In this document: positions 1-10,037 of the stretch, in pieces
Layout of the letters: every line of letters starts with the position of its first letter
How positions within the stretch are numbered: the first letter of the stretch is position 1
Source of the DNA: Paraescarpia echinospica
Taxonomy: Eukaryota; Annelida; Polychaeta; Sabellida; Siboglinidae
Length of the DNA stretch: 64,000 nucleotides
Assembly (NCBI GenBank): GCA_020002185.1
Contig: CM034531.1
Location: forward strand, 79,531,738-79,595,737
Direction of reading: 5' to 3'
The notes under the pieces: generated by a model
What the model was told of the DNA's origin: nothing
Databases searched by the model: none
Seen by the model: the letters and a program-made list of their open reading frames with translations, nothing else
Position numbers and translations under genes: made by a program

Positions 1-1045
1 GCGCCTACTTCGACCCGAAACGGGCAGGCAGTTACGACGGCGTCGACGCATTGCACCGGGCGACCGTACTACCAAGCCGGCCGTCAAGCAGTGGCTATCC
101 GCGCAGGACGCCTATACGCTTCACAAGCCGGACAAACGACGTTTCAAACGACGTTGCGTTATCGTAGGCGGTCGAAACCAGCACTGGCAAGCCGATCTCG
201 TCGACGTAGCTAAACTGAAAAAGCACAATGACGGCATAGCGTTCCTATTCACGGTCATCGATGTATTTTCGAAGCGGGCGTGGTGCGTCCCGTTCAAGAG
301 TAAAGCCGGTCCGGCACTCGTTACGGCCTTCCAGAACCTGCTGACGCAGCAGGAGCGACCGCCGAACGCGCTGCAGACCGACAAGGGGACGGAGTTTCTC
401 AACAGACCCTTTCAGAAACTTTTGACGGAACACGGCGTCCACCATTTCGTGACGCACAATGACGAGACCAAAGCGAGTGTCGTGGAGCGATTCAATCGGA
501 CGCTGAAGACCCGCATGTGGAGGTACTTAACGAAGCATCAGACGCTGAGATACGTAGAGCCGTTGCCGGACTTTGTGCGGTCGTACAACAACGCCTACCA
601 TCGAAGCATCGGTAGGACGCCGGCGATTGTCAACGCCGCGAATCAGGAGAGTGTGTGGCAGCGGCTGTACGGTGGTGGCGGGGGGCGAGGAAGCAAGCTG
701 AAACTGCGAGAGAGAGATCGCGTACGTATCAACAAGGCGAAGGGTCGGTTCAAGAAAGGGTACATGGCTAACTGGAGAGAAGAGCTCTTCACCGTCGCCG
801 AAACGCACCCGTCCGACACTCCCGTCTACCGATTGAGGGACGACGCCGAAACGCTACTAGACGGCACCTTCTATGGTGCTGGAACGAGTGACCGTCGCGA
901 AGGATAAATTGTATCGCGTGGAGGCCGTTCTACAGCGTCCGCGACGTACGGGGGGCGGTGCGGAAGTGCTCGTGAAATGGGGGGTTATTCGGCTTCCTTT
1001 AACAGCTGGATCGACGCCAAGGCGCTCGTGGACTATAAAAGGTAG
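1..1045 (+). pseudogene. Polinton DDE integrase with chromodomain-like tail, 5' partial and frameshifted
   Basis: Retrovirus-like (RVE) integrase of a Polinton/Maverick, which would insert the element into chromosomal DNA. The catalytic core is open from about 83 to 907. The three acidic residues are visible: Asp in WQADLVD (194-196), Asp in LQTDKGTEF (380-382) and Glu in SVVERFN (485-487). An SH3-like region (KGRFKKGYMANW) follows, then a chromodomain-like piece (LYRVEAVL, EVLVKW) ending at a TAG at 1043-1045. The gene runs off the left edge of the window. I see one frame change near 66-82, one near 880-900 and one near 980, so the intact protein cannot be read from this copy. Retroviral and gypsy integrases share the core, but the neighbouring capsid, protease and protein-primed polymerase genes fix it as a Polinton integrase. 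Confidence 0.9.
1034..1042 (+). promoter_or_regulatory. TATA box inside the integrase 3' end
   Basis: TATAAAAGG lies in the last codons of the integrase frame, 38 nt before the ATG at 1080. It is a plausible core promoter for the plus-strand small-gene and capsid cluster. The second copy of the local duplication has a degraded counterpart (TGGTAAAGG near 1311), consistent with this one being the functional ancestor. Inferred from motif and spacing only. Confidence 0.5.
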
Positions 1046-1079
1046 GCGCGCTTCGGCGTCGGACGGTAGTCGCGCGACG

Positions 1080-1269
1080 ATGACCGACGAGGCGACAACT
1101 GTCGCCGACCGCCGCCGCCGTATCCGCCCTTTTCAATGCGACCGATGCTATCGACGACGACCGCGACGTCGGCGAACGCGCTCCATGGTGTTTCTGCGGC
1201 CGCGATTGCCCCTTCCTCGGTAGTCGTGCGGCGTTGGACGCGATACTCGGGGTGCGTGCGACTACATAA
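1080..1269 (+). pseudogene. Small acidic Cys-containing protein, first copy of duplicated gene, frameshifted
   Basis: The frame starts at ATG 1080 (MTDEATTVAD), 38 nt after a TATA box. A +1 shift near 1112-1120 moves the homologous reading into ATDAIDDDRDV and then PWCFCGRDCP, ending at TAA 1267-1269. The sequence is a diverged duplicate of the N-terminal part of the membrane-protein gene at 1353-1673 (compare ATDAVDDDDV and PWRFCGNECP), but it lacks the hydrophobic C-terminal half. The conserved features are an Asp run and a CxxxC pair. Function is not known. Confidence 0.5.
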
Positions 1270-1352
1270 TTACAACGCGTCGTTCAGCCGTCGAATCCTC
1301 GAGCGCCTGGTAAAGGAAGGATGCCGTATCGTCAGACGGCAGTCGTGCGACG

Positions 1353-1673
1353 ATGACCAACTAGGTGACTGCTATTGCCGAAGACCCTGCCAACGCCACA
1401 TCCACCGTTGTAACAACCGTTGTCGACGCGACCGATGCCGTCGACGACGACGACGTCCGCGAACACGTTCCATGGCGTTTCTGTGGCAACGAATGCCCTA
1501 AAGCCGAGATCATCTTCCTGTGTCAGATCGTCGTACTGTACACGGTTATCGTAGTCAGTATCCACAATATGACGCGCGGCCAGGGTGACTCCAACCTGTG
1601 GACGGCGCTGCTGAGTAGCTGTCTCAGCTACCTACTACCGAGTCCGTCTATGAGACGCGATGGCATCGTCTGA
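1353..1673 (+). pseudogene. Small membrane protein upstream of penton, stop at codon 4
   Basis: An open frame of about 100 codons whose N-terminal half is acidic and carries PWRFCGNECP. Two hydrophobic segments follow: about residues 47-66 (IIFLCQIVVLYTVIVVSI) and about 78-92 (LWTALLSSCLSYLLP). The alignable start ATG is at 1353, but its fourth codon is TAG (1362-1364), where the duplicate upstream has GAG. The next possible start in frame is a GTG at 1365. The stop codon overlaps the start of the penton gene (ATG 1660), a tight arrangement typical of this element. Small membrane proteins next to the capsid genes recur in metazoan Polintons, to my knowledge without an assigned role. Confidence 0.55.
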
Positions 1674-2490
1674 CTTTTACCTGACGCTGCCGAGCAACGC
1701 GTCTATGAAGGCGCACCCCGAAAACACGTTGACTCACTACACGAATCTACCGCAACGCGTCGACCTGTCGGGGCAGTGGGAATGCGGGTTGGTGGCGCTA
1801 CAGTACCCGCATACCTGGTACAACGTGAGAGAAGAGGACGAGTACTTCTTGGCTTGCGGGTCGAGGGAGCAGGGCATTTACACCACCTCGGACGGTAGTA
1901 AAATTCTCCGGCAGGGCAACATTCCTCACGGCTTTTACAACAGCGCCTACGAGTTGATGCACAAAATCAATGAGTCACTGAAGAAACTGATCACCGATAA
2001 AGTCAAGGCGCGCTTGGAGTACAGCCCCATCTCTAATCGGATGAAGCTGCGTCTACCGCCGGGCGTCGAATTTAATATACCCCCTCAAAGCCACCTGAAG
2101 AAAATATTAGGCTTCGAGTCGAGCCGCATCGCGAATCTTGCGTCCACTGACGTCGTCATCAGCACCATGCCCGTCGCGTATACCTTCGAGTACGAGGGGG
2201 ACTACACGGTGGACATGCAGCGGGGAATCGACATCATGTACGTGTACACGGACATCGTGGAACCGCGCATCGTCGGCGACGTTTTCGCCTCTCTCCTCCG
2301 AACCGTCCCCGTCTACGGTACGAACGGGCTCATTATATCGAATATTTTCGACTGCGTCCAATACGTGCTTCTCCTTCGGCGACAATTCGATTCGATCGAG
2401 ATAGATATAAGAGACGACATCGGTCAACCGATTCCATTCGAACAGGGGAAACTTGTGTCGATGCTTCACATCAGACGCTGCAAAACTTAA
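1660..2490 (+). CDS. Polinton penton-like minor capsid protein
   Basis: Uninterrupted 276-aa frame. The N-terminal region contains SDFYLTLPSNAS, LSGQWECGLVALQYPHTWYN and later a hydrophobic, beta-rich body. This pattern is characteristic of a protein encoded just ahead of the core and major capsid genes in animal Polintons and adintoviruses. I assign it as the single-jelly-roll minor capsid (penton base equivalent) by this pattern and by position. The start ATG at 1660 overlaps the upstream stop, and the next gene starts 11 nt after the stop. It is the only capsid-related gene here with no visible lesion, although its neighbours are broken. A homology or structure search would be needed to exclude another virion protein. 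Confidence 0.75.
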   Translation: MASSDFYLTLPSNASMKAHPENTLTHYTNLPQRVDLSGQWECGLVALQYPHTWYNVREEDEYFLACGSREQGIYTTSDGSKILRQGNIPHGFYNSAYELMHKINESLKKLITDKVKARLEYSPISNRMKLRLPPGVEFNIPPQSHLKKILGFESSRIANLASTDVVISTMPVAYTFEYEGDYTVDMQRGIDIMYVYTDIVEPRIVGDVFASLLRTVPVYGTNGLIISNIFDCVQYVLLLRRQFDSIEIDIRDDIGQPIPFEQGKLVSMLHIRRCKT

Positions 2491-2501
2491 CTGTTCTGAC
2501 G

Positions 2502-3128
2502 ATGGCAGCAGCAGCGAGAGCCGGCCGCAACGTGTACGAGGACTACTACACTCGACACGTCGGCGGTAACCTGCCGGTCTTCGTCGGCGGTAGAGTACAG
2601 CGCGGACACGGCTTGGGCAATCTCTTTGGGAGCCTGTTTCGGGGCGCCATGCCGCTTATCAAGAGAGGGGCCCTGGCGCTGGGAAAATGCGCTCTCAACA
2701 CGGGCGTGCGCGTGGCACGGGACGTCGTCGCCGGCGAGAATTTGAAACAGTCGGTAAAACGACGAGCGAAGGAGGCGGGCGCCGATCTACTCGACTGGCT
2801 GTTGAATTCGCCCCCGCCGCCGAAAAAGCGACGACGCGCTATAAAGCCGCCCGGCAAACCGTCGACGCCTAGTAAGAAGAAGCATCGTCGAAAGGAACAG
2901 ACGTCGAGCGACATATTCCCCGCGTTGAAGAATGGCGTTCGTGCATCGACAGTCGTGCGAGGGCCTGAAGAGCGAACTGGACCTGTTCAGCGTGCCTATG
3001 ACGCAGACGAGCATCGAGAGCTGTCAGTGGATCGATCACCAGTCGCTGACATCCTTCGACGTGGGCGGCCCTATCGACTTCCTCGTTCCGGGATCGGGAG
3101 ACGAATACATGGACCTGGCGAGCGTTAG
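2502..3128 (+). CDS. Basic core/membrane-active protein, adenovirus pX/pVI-like
   Basis: The first about 140 residues hold an N-terminal region, a Gly-rich amphipathic stretch (RGHGLGNLFGSLFRGAMPL, about 35-53), a helical ALGKCALNTGVRVARD segment and a very basic Lys/Arg-rich tail (PPPPKKRRR, SKKKHRRK) ending in SSDIF. Metazoan Polintons encode such a protein between penton and major capsid. It resembles small DNA-condensing or capsid-internal proteins of adenoviruses. The frame runs on to 3128, overlapping the major capsid start at 2932 by almost 200 nt. A TGA in another frame lies just before that start, so the last 60 or so codons are probably an artefact of one indel near 2920. Confidence 0.7.
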   Translation: MAAAARAGRNVYEDYYTRHVGGNLPVFVGGRVQRGHGLGNLFGSLFRGAMPLIKRGALALGKCALNTGVRVARDVVAGENLKQSVKRRAKEAGADLLDWLLNSPPPPKKRRRAIKPPGKPSTPSKKKHRRKEQTSSDIFPALKNGVRASTVVRGPEERTGPVQRAYDADEHRELSVDRSPVADILRRGRPYRLPRSGIGRRIHGPGER

Positions 3129-4217
3129 ACTGTGCGCACGCGTCAAAGTGGTGCAGGGGGACGGCACCGATCTCGCGAACAACAGCGTCGTGGGCCCGGT
3201 CAAAAATAACCTGCATTCGATGTACAGTCAAGTAGACGTGTCGCTGAACGGCACGCTCGTGACGCCATCAACCAATACGTATCCGTACCGGGCCTATATA
3301 GAAACCCTCCTGAGTTACGGTTCCGACGCCAAACACTCGCAGTTTGAGGCCGACCTGTGACGTAAGGACACCGCCGGGCACATGGAGGCGACAGCAAATG
3401 CCAACATCGACACCACTTCATACGGGACAGACGCGACGTGGACATGTTGGGACGCCTGCACGCCGACGTGTTCTTGCAAGACCGGTACCTACTGAATCGC
3501 GTCGACGTAAAGATCCGACTGGTGCGAAGCAAGGACGCCTTCGCGCTCATAGGAGCGGTCGTCGATCCGTGGTTCAAAATCGTTTTGCTGGAGACCTCCT
3601 GCAAGTGCGAAAGACCAAGGTGAATCCGTCCGTCCAGCTCGGTCACATCAAAGCGTTGACGAAGGGGACAGTCAAGTACCCGCTACGTCGAGTCGTCTGC
3701 AAGGTGTTCTCGATACCGCAGGGCACGATGTCTCATACGCACGAGAATGTCTACCTGGGCATGCTCTCGAAACGCGTGTTCATGTGCCTGATCGACAACG
3801 ACGCCTATAACGGGGCTTACGTTAAAAACCCGTTCAACGCGAAGCACAACGACATAAACTTCCTCGCCCTCTAGGTCGACGGACGCCATGTGCGAGCAAG
3901 CCGCTGCAGCCGAACATCGACATCGAGGCTACATCCGAAGCTACATGAACCTCTTCGCGGTGACGGGGAAAGCGTACGAGGACGAGGGGAACGACCTAAC
4001 GCGCTCCAACTTCGGCGACGGCTACACCATCTTCGGCTTCGACCTGTCGCCCGATTGCTGCGACGGCGATCATTTCAACGTCGTGCGTAAGGGGAACCTG
4101 CGCGTGGAGGTCCACTTCGCGGCGGCGCTGCCCCAGACGGTGAACGTCGTCGTGTACGGGGAGTTCGAGACGGTGCTCGAGATCGACAAGAATCGGAACG
4201 TCGTGTACGACTACTGA
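2932..4217 (+). pseudogene. Polinton major capsid protein (double jelly-roll), broken
   Basis: The gene for the hexon-like capsid shell protein, about 428 codons long. The N-terminal piece is open from ATG 2932 to a TGA at 3358-3360 and contains SIESCQWIDHQSL and LHSMYSQVDVSLNG. Homologous reading continues after the stop (KDTAGHME), then changes frame near 3425 (VDMLGRLHADVFLQDRYLLN), changes again near 3595 (VNPSVQLGHIKAL) and reaches a TAG at 3872-3874. The final part, after another shift near 3900, has RSYMNLFAVTGKAYEDEGND, then GYTIFGFDLSP, ending in NRNVVYDY at 4217. Two stops and at least three frameshifts make this non-functional. The identification rests on these motifs and on the gene order penton, core, capsid, protease. 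Confidence 0.85.
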
Positions 4218-4221
4218 ACCG

Positions 4222-4692
4222 ATGGACACGTTTCAGCTGATACGCCGCCTGTCGGTCAACGCGTACACTAAAAACGTCGTCATCGGTGTCCAGCCTAAAG
4301 ACGAGCTACCTAGAAGGCGGCTCACCGCTTACCCGACGGCCTTCGTATGCAACACCGACGACGGCGACGAACCGGGGGAGCACTGAGTGGCCGTCTACGT
4401 GGACGCCGAACGGCGAGGCGACTACTTCGAGTCGTACAGACTGCCACCGCTGCACGTCGACTTCCCCGCCTTCCTTCGCCGCAACTGCGACTCGTGGACG
4501 TACTATGAAAAGAGACTGCAGAGCGGCGTATCTAACGTGTGCGGACAATATTGCGTCGCCTACCAGCTCTTACGATGCCGCGGTATGCCGCTATGCGGCT
4601 TCAAGTGCCTGTTCGGTCCCGATAGGGTGGCCAACGTCTGTCTCCTATTCGACTTTTCTAAAACCGCATTGAATGTATCGCTTTCTAGCTAG
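4222..4692 (+). pseudogene. Adenain-like cysteine protease, nonsense at the Trp after catalytic His
   Basis: Adenovirus-type maturation protease (peptidase family C5-like) that would process virion precursors. It starts 4 nt after the capsid stop (ATG 4222). The catalytic His lies in PGEH, followed by VAVYVDAE. The Cys lies in SNVCGQYCVAY about 70 residues later, and an acidic residue lies between them. The codon after His is TGA (4384-4386), where the family usually has Trp, so a single G-to-A change closes the frame. The rest stays open to TAG 4690-4692. The length of 156 codons is close to a minimal adenain fold. Apart from this stop the gene looks less decayed than the capsid and polymerase genes. 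Confidence 0.85.
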
Positions 4693-4816
4693 CACCTATC
4701 GCTTATTAAACGACCGAGACCGAGTATCCAAACCGACTTTGTCGGACCTGCAAGGGCTCCTCGCCGTATGGCAGGCAAGACTAAAGTAGTGAGGTCGCCT
4801 AATAGTAGTAGTAGTG

Positions 4817-4864
4817 AATAAAAGACGATGAAAACTCTACCGCGTGTGTTCACTCTTTTTTATT
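4817..4864. terminator. Convergent polyadenylation signals
   Basis: AATAAA on the plus strand at 4817-4822, downstream of the protease, and AATAAA on the minus strand at 4864-4859, downstream of the polymerase, face each other about 40 bp apart. They mark the end of both converging transcription units. The surrounding 4693-4950 has no other gene, only a short CATA repeat near 4874-4895. Confidence 0.6.
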
Positions 4865-4958
4865 AGTTCCTACCTACATACATACATACATACATATATA
4901 AACCCTACCACTAGGGGACGGGCGGCCCCCTTAGGGGTAGCCTTTGGTTAGGTAGTCC

Positions 4959-7900
4959 TTATACGAGTATAGGCGCCGTAGTGACGCCGTCGTCGATCAC
5001 GCGACGTTTGGCGTAGAAGTAGCTCAACGCCACGCGCTCCTGAATGTACGTCAGCACAGATGAATCCTTCACTTGGAAGCACCGGTTCCATCCGGTGCCT
5101 CTCCGTTGTCCGCGCAGCACGGCGAGGAAGACTTCCTTGTCGATGTCGTTCTGACGCTTGCTCAACCACTTCGTGCTGTACTTGTCCCCGCCGTTGGCGC
5201 CGAAACAGTAGTAGGTCTTGCTGCAGAGCGCGACGATACCGCGGCCGGACCGTTCCTCTTTGAAGAGGTCCGGCGTTCTCTTATCGTACCTGCGACGCTT
5301 CGCGCAACATTCGGCGGGCGCATCCCACGGTCGGCCGGCGAGTCGGCACTATACGTACGCCTCCGCGTGCGCGTCGCAGCACTACGACGGGAACCATTCT
5401 CCTCGGTGGCGAAATTAGTGCTCGCGATTAGCCGCCTCAACGAGCTCTTCGATGTCCCGTCCCGCGAGGCTCAAATATGTTGAGTCAGTGTCCATCGCGC
5501 AGTACTGGAACGGGGCGCGGCACGTAGGTAGCGATCAAGTCGTAGTATAACTCCAGCATACGTAGTTTGGCATACTTGTATACGAAGTATCCGATTGGGA
5601 TGGGCACCGTGTACTGGACTGTTCGCTTGTTCATCGCCACCTCGTAGAGACCGTCGGTAACGACGATGTCGAGCTGCCGGAAGCGTCGATAGTTGATCAG
5701 CGTCGCGGCGCCGGTAGACGTGCAGTACTTTATGTCCCGGTGCCGGTTGACCCGCGTGATATTTTTCCCATAAGACCTGTTCCCGAGAAGCTTAAATGTT
5801 TCGGCGAGGATGATTTTGTCGGGGTCGGCGTCGCCCTCGCGTCGCGCGACGGTGACTGTGTCGCCGAAGCGACGAAAGCATTCGATCGGCTCGTACTCGA
5901 CGATCTGGTACACGCGGTCGACGACGAGTCCGTGCTCCAGATACCACCGTAGTAGGGGTGTCGCGGGTAGAATCTCGGTGCCGAGAAAGCTCCCCACGAG
6001 CGTCTTCTGAGGTCGGGCCAGGAGCCCGTGCGTATCGGCGTAGCGACGCATGAACTGGCTGAGATTGTCGCGCGCACAGGCGTTCTTGAAGATCGGATGC
6101 ATCTCGGGGAAGGCGTCTCGCAGCGCGTCCGGGACGACGATGTCGCCCTCTATTAGACCGAACAGAGTGCCGTCGAGTACGGCCTTCAAAATCGTCGACC
6201 GCGTAACGTCGCCGCCGCCGCCGGTCCAGCGATGGGTCTACGGCGGCGGCGGCGGCGGCATCTCACCTTGCGCCACTGGCACTCCCACATCTCGGCGACG
6301 GATTCGAAGCGGCGAAGGTAGGTCGTGGTGGCGAGCGTCTCGGCGTACAGTTGTCTAATCGGCTTTCCGTTAATTCCGTTCGTTTCCTTCCCCGTACACG
6401 GGCAGCCGTGGAAGAAGCACCCTTGGAACTGGTACGCCATCCGCGTCTCTCCACACCAGCCATCGACGCGGTACTTGCCGACGCGCTTCTCGCGCCCGTT
6501 GAGCTGGAGTCGTATGCGCACCCCCGTCCGTTCGGCCTCCCACGTCAGCCACTGCACGGCAACGCGTACGTATCGATGCACGCGTTCCGGAAGAAAGGCG
6601 TTCTCCGCGCGGCGGCGCGTGTACCACTCCGTCGGCATGTGTTTCGTGATGGCCCATAGGTAGGGGACGTTCGCGTCGAAACCCACGATCGAGCTGCAAG
6701 TCCGCGCCGACTCGCCTTACTTGGAGCGGCGTAAAACGGTTACGTCGGCCTCGTGATGACGCGCGAAAATGATCGAGGGAACGCCGACGATCTGCGATTG
6801 CAGGAGCCGGTGCAGGTCCTTGTTCCGCTCGTTGAAGAGAGCGAAATGAAGCGTCGGCGGCAGGTCGTTGAACAGGTAGAGTAGCGTTAGACCCGGTACG
6901 CTGATGGCGTCCTTGAACATATTGATGCTACGCTCCCAGTAGAAGGCGAACTGTTTGTCGACGGCCTCCAAGAACGGCACCACGTCCCTATTGTTGTACC
7001 AGACGAGGAAGTCCCGCAGCGTAGTCATCCCTTCGTCATGCCATAACTTCGCGCAGCCCTAGTACGCCGCGGCGGAGATGCCTTCGCGTTTCAGGTGGCT
7101 GTAGAAGGCTGCAATTCAGTGTCGTCCAGTTTCCGCAGCTGGTCGAGGTACTCATAGGGAAAGTGTCCCTTCATCAACTCGTAGCGGTAGGCCTTCAGAA
7201 ACTTATCGTAGCTAAAACAGGGGGCCAGGTAATTAGTGATGTCTAGGAACATGAGCGTCGCCGCCGATAGACACATCAAGTTGTTCTGATGCTTGATTGT
7301 AAAGGACGACGAAATGCTCTGCCCTTCGGCGGTCGTGAACAGGGGAGTGAGATACTTCTTGACGACATTCAAGTCGTACCTACCCGAATTGAAGCCGGGG
7401 ACGGGGAGGCGGCACAGATGTGTCCACAGGTGATCGGCGAGTACGGTGTACGGGCTCTTATCCGACACGTCCGTCTCTTATCCGACACCTCCGCGATTGC
7501 TTCGTAGGTCGGGTCGTACGACAGTCGCACAGCCGCGCATGCCGCTTCGCTCACAGCCTCCAGGGCGACGATCAGGCTCTTCGCGAGCTCGTTCGAATCG
7601 CCGGTCGTGACGAAGCAGCGCGCCTTCTCGTGGCCGGGAACGTTCGAGGCGATACTCACGCTGAGTAGCTCGTATCGGGCTATCCACCGACATTTGGCGC
7701 TGTCCGCCGGCAGGTCACGATCGTCGAAGTAGCACTCGAAGTCGAACGTCGCCCTGTACGGGTTGTAGCGCAGGGTTTCGTACACGTAGATACCCTCATC
7801 CTCCAACCGTTGAATGACGGACGGCGTGGGATGGTAGACGCCGCCGGGAAAGACGTGGTGAACGCCGCCCTCGCACGTCGCTTCGAGATGCCGTAATTTA

Positions 7901-9270
7901 TAGGCGTTCCGCCACAGCGAATCGTCGCACTTACAGCATAGGTACGTGTGACAGAACATCGAGACTTCGCGTATATACGAACAGTGCGCGTCGAACAGGT
8001 TTACGTTCATGGTTGTGGGGTACCGGTAGTGGGAACGGCGGACCAATTTTGCGGACGCTTTCCCGGGCTCCTCCTCCTTCAGTTGATACACGACCACGTT
8101 GGTTTTAAAGAACGTCTCTACCCGGTCGAGAGCGTTCAGAGGAACGTCCGGCGAACGCGTAGTGATCCACCCCGGCATTGTAGTCGGCAAAGAGTTTTAA
8201 GCCCGGCGCCGTCAAATCGTCTACGAAGTGACTAACGCCTCGATGAAGCGCCAGACAGCGGAAGAGGCACAGGTTATCGGTGTAGGGTCTATTGTGTTGA
8301 TCTTTCGCTAGACCGATGAGCTCCCTGTTGGCGCGCAGGTAGTCGGGAAGTCGCGCGTCGAGACAGCAGATAGGATGGTGGATGATGGCGTTGAGAAAAT
8401 ATGTAACGTTCGCCACCATTTCGGCAATCCACCCCGAGTCGGGTCTCTGCGCTATAACGTACTGAAGAAAGTCGGGCGGTCGGATGGCCTCGAGGAAGCG
8501 TTCGAACGACGAGGCGTCGGTGACGAGAGCGGGCGACTCGAGGTAGCGACCAGAGCGGTTACACGACGAATGAAAGTACCTGTAACGGCCCGTCTCCTTG
8601 TTTCGAAGGATAAACCCAAAACTTAAGTTGATTTTAAACGCTCGAGTCTGGTCCTCCAACATTAGTCGTAGTCGGGGGTCGAGCGCGCCCGTGTCCAAAC
8701 CGGTCAGTTGATAGTTATATGTCGACTTCACGGGACCGCGCGCTATAGACGTGCGGATGCTCGACCAGTGCTCATGAACGGTAAGCCGTAGACCGTCCGA
8801 CACGGCATCGTTGTCGGCGGCGGCGTCTAACGAAGCTTCGTCGTCGTCGGGGGGTGGGGGTGGTGGTTTACCGCAGCCTCTCAGAATATTCCACATATTA
8901 TTACGACGGGCGAACGATTGACCGCATTTCGGGCTTTTACGGTCAGTATCGCTATCGCATTTCTTTAAATGTTTCGTTACGCCGATACGATAGGTGAACG
9001 ATAGACCGCATTTCGGGCATTTCCAGTCATCATCCCATGTATCCCTGCCGTATTTCTTTAAGTGTCTCGTTACTCCGCTACGAAAGGCGAACGATCGACC
9101 GCATTTTTGGCATTTGCAGTCATCATCCCCGGTATCGCTACTGCATTTCTTTAAATGTTTCGTCACGCCCCTACGATAGGCGAACAATTCGGGCATTGGT
9201 GCCGCGGCGGACTACACGAGTGCCCCTCCAGGCGATCGACGGCGCGACCGCATACGGGACAAACAGGCAT
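4959..9270 (-). pseudogene. Polinton protein-primed DNA polymerase B with N-terminal zinc fingers, broken
   Basis: Family B polymerase that would replicate the linear element. Reading from 9270 downward: a start at ATG 9270-9268 with a C2H2-like module (CPVCGRAV), then four further C2H2/C2HC-like modules (9190-8900), a proline/aspartate linker, and a conserved region ending near NLCLFRCLALH. The exonuclease ExoI acidic pair is in ATFDFECYF and ExoII in GFNSGRYDLN. Polymerase motif A is in GFDANVPYLW, followed by an insert with YRVDGWCGE and GCFFHGCP. Motif B is in KLLGNRSYGK and motif C in YCAMDTDS (near 5480-5510, out of frame with the part before it). The C-terminus (DGVTTAPI) ends near 4959. 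Breaks seen: frame changes near 9185, 8150, 7475, 7110, inside a CCG-rich stretch 6190-6265, near 5500 and several below 5440, plus stops at 7061-7059 and 6719-6717. It is clearly non-functional. Confidence 0.9.
7455..7494. repeat. 20-bp microduplication inside the polymerase gene
   Basis: Two adjacent 20-bp units starting CTCTTATCCGACAC at 7455 and 7475 differ at about two positions. The extra 20 bases are not a multiple of three. The unit boundary coincides with the frame change between the exonuclease I and II segments, so this duplication is the likely cause of that break. Confidence 0.75.
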
Positions 9271-9430
9271 GGTCGGTAGGTGGTAGCACCCACTGACTGA
9301 CTCTCCGTGGCCTCTAGTGGTCCGTCAGTAGGGGGCAGCACACGGACAAACAGGCATCGTTGGTAGCACCCACAGACTGACTCTCCATGGCTTCTAGTGG
9401 TTCATGTAAGTGCAGTAGGCGGCAGCACTG
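9256..9430. repeat. Imperfect 87-bp tandem duplication at the polymerase start
   Basis: The string GGACAAACAGGCAT followed by GGTAGCACCCAC(T/A)GACTGACTCTCC and CTCTAGTGGT or TTCTAGTGGT occurs from about 9257 and again from about 9344. On the minus strand this covers the polymerase start codon and its leader, so the duplicate carries a second candidate ATG upstream. Confidence 0.65.
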
Positions 9431-9450
9431 CGGAGTGTTCGCGCGCGCGC

Positions 9451-9860
9451 GTCCGTCCTAGTCGAGGTCGAAACGATATTAACTACGACGAAGCCCCGAC
9501 ACCGACTATAAACGGAATCGCAACCATTAGGTGGCTACGGCGAACGATTTTCGAACTTATTAATCAACGGCGCTAGGAGTGTAGGTCCTTCCTAGTCGAA
9601 GCCGAAATGGTATTAACAACGAGGAAGCCCCGACACCAACTATAAACGGAGTCGCAACCGTTAGGTGGCTACGGCGAACGATTTTCGAACTTATTAAACA
9701 ACGCCGCTAGGAGTGTAGGTCCATCCTAGTCGAAGTCGAAACGGTATTAACTACGACGAAGCCCCGACACCGACTATAAACGGAATCGCAACCGTTAGGT
9801 GGCTAAGGCGGCGACAATTTGTATCCATCGATTTGCGAAATTACTAAACAACGCCGCTAG
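9451..9860. repeat. Three 134-bp tandem repeats upstream of the polymerase
   Basis: Copies start at 9451, 9585 and 9719, exactly 134 bp apart. The third diverges near its end. Each begins GTCC(G/T/A)TCCTAGTCGA and contains CCCCGACACC(G/A)ACTATAAACGG on the plus strand and a TTCGAACTTATTAA block. They lie in the non-coding gap between the minus-strand polymerase (start 9270) and the next minus-strand gene, so they could be promoter or replication-control repeats. No gene is seen between 9431 and 10340. Confidence 0.85.
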
Positions 9861-10037
9861 GACAGGCTGTAACCCACGCCTCGTCGTAGTACGCTGGACG
9901 TGCCTGGGCGAGCGCTAGACTGGGATTACGTGTTTGTTTTTCTCACTGGGATATGGGAAAGGGTGTTCGTTTCACAGACAAGATTGTTCGTACGTTTTCA
10001 AAGTTTTATTAAGCATCGTAGAAAGCGTGATACATGT

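Larger units (their letters stand above)
975..1510 (+). repeat. Local tandem duplication of integrase tail, promoter and small gene
   Basis: The segment from about 975 to 1230 is repeated in diverged form from about 1262 to 1510. Matching landmarks are the integrase-tail codons (YSASF against YNASF), the TATA region, the leader with AGTCG(C/T)GCGACGATGACC, and the block CCATGG(T/C)GTTTCTG near 1183 and 1470. The offset grows from 273 to about 287 bp, so indels have accumulated since duplication. Confidence 0.7.

Noticed and set aside
6190..6300. GT-AG pair (GTGAGATGCC...CCGTAG) inside the polymerase that could be an intron
   Set aside because: It would be only about 33 nt long and consists mostly of a CCG run, so a repeat expansion is the better explanation.
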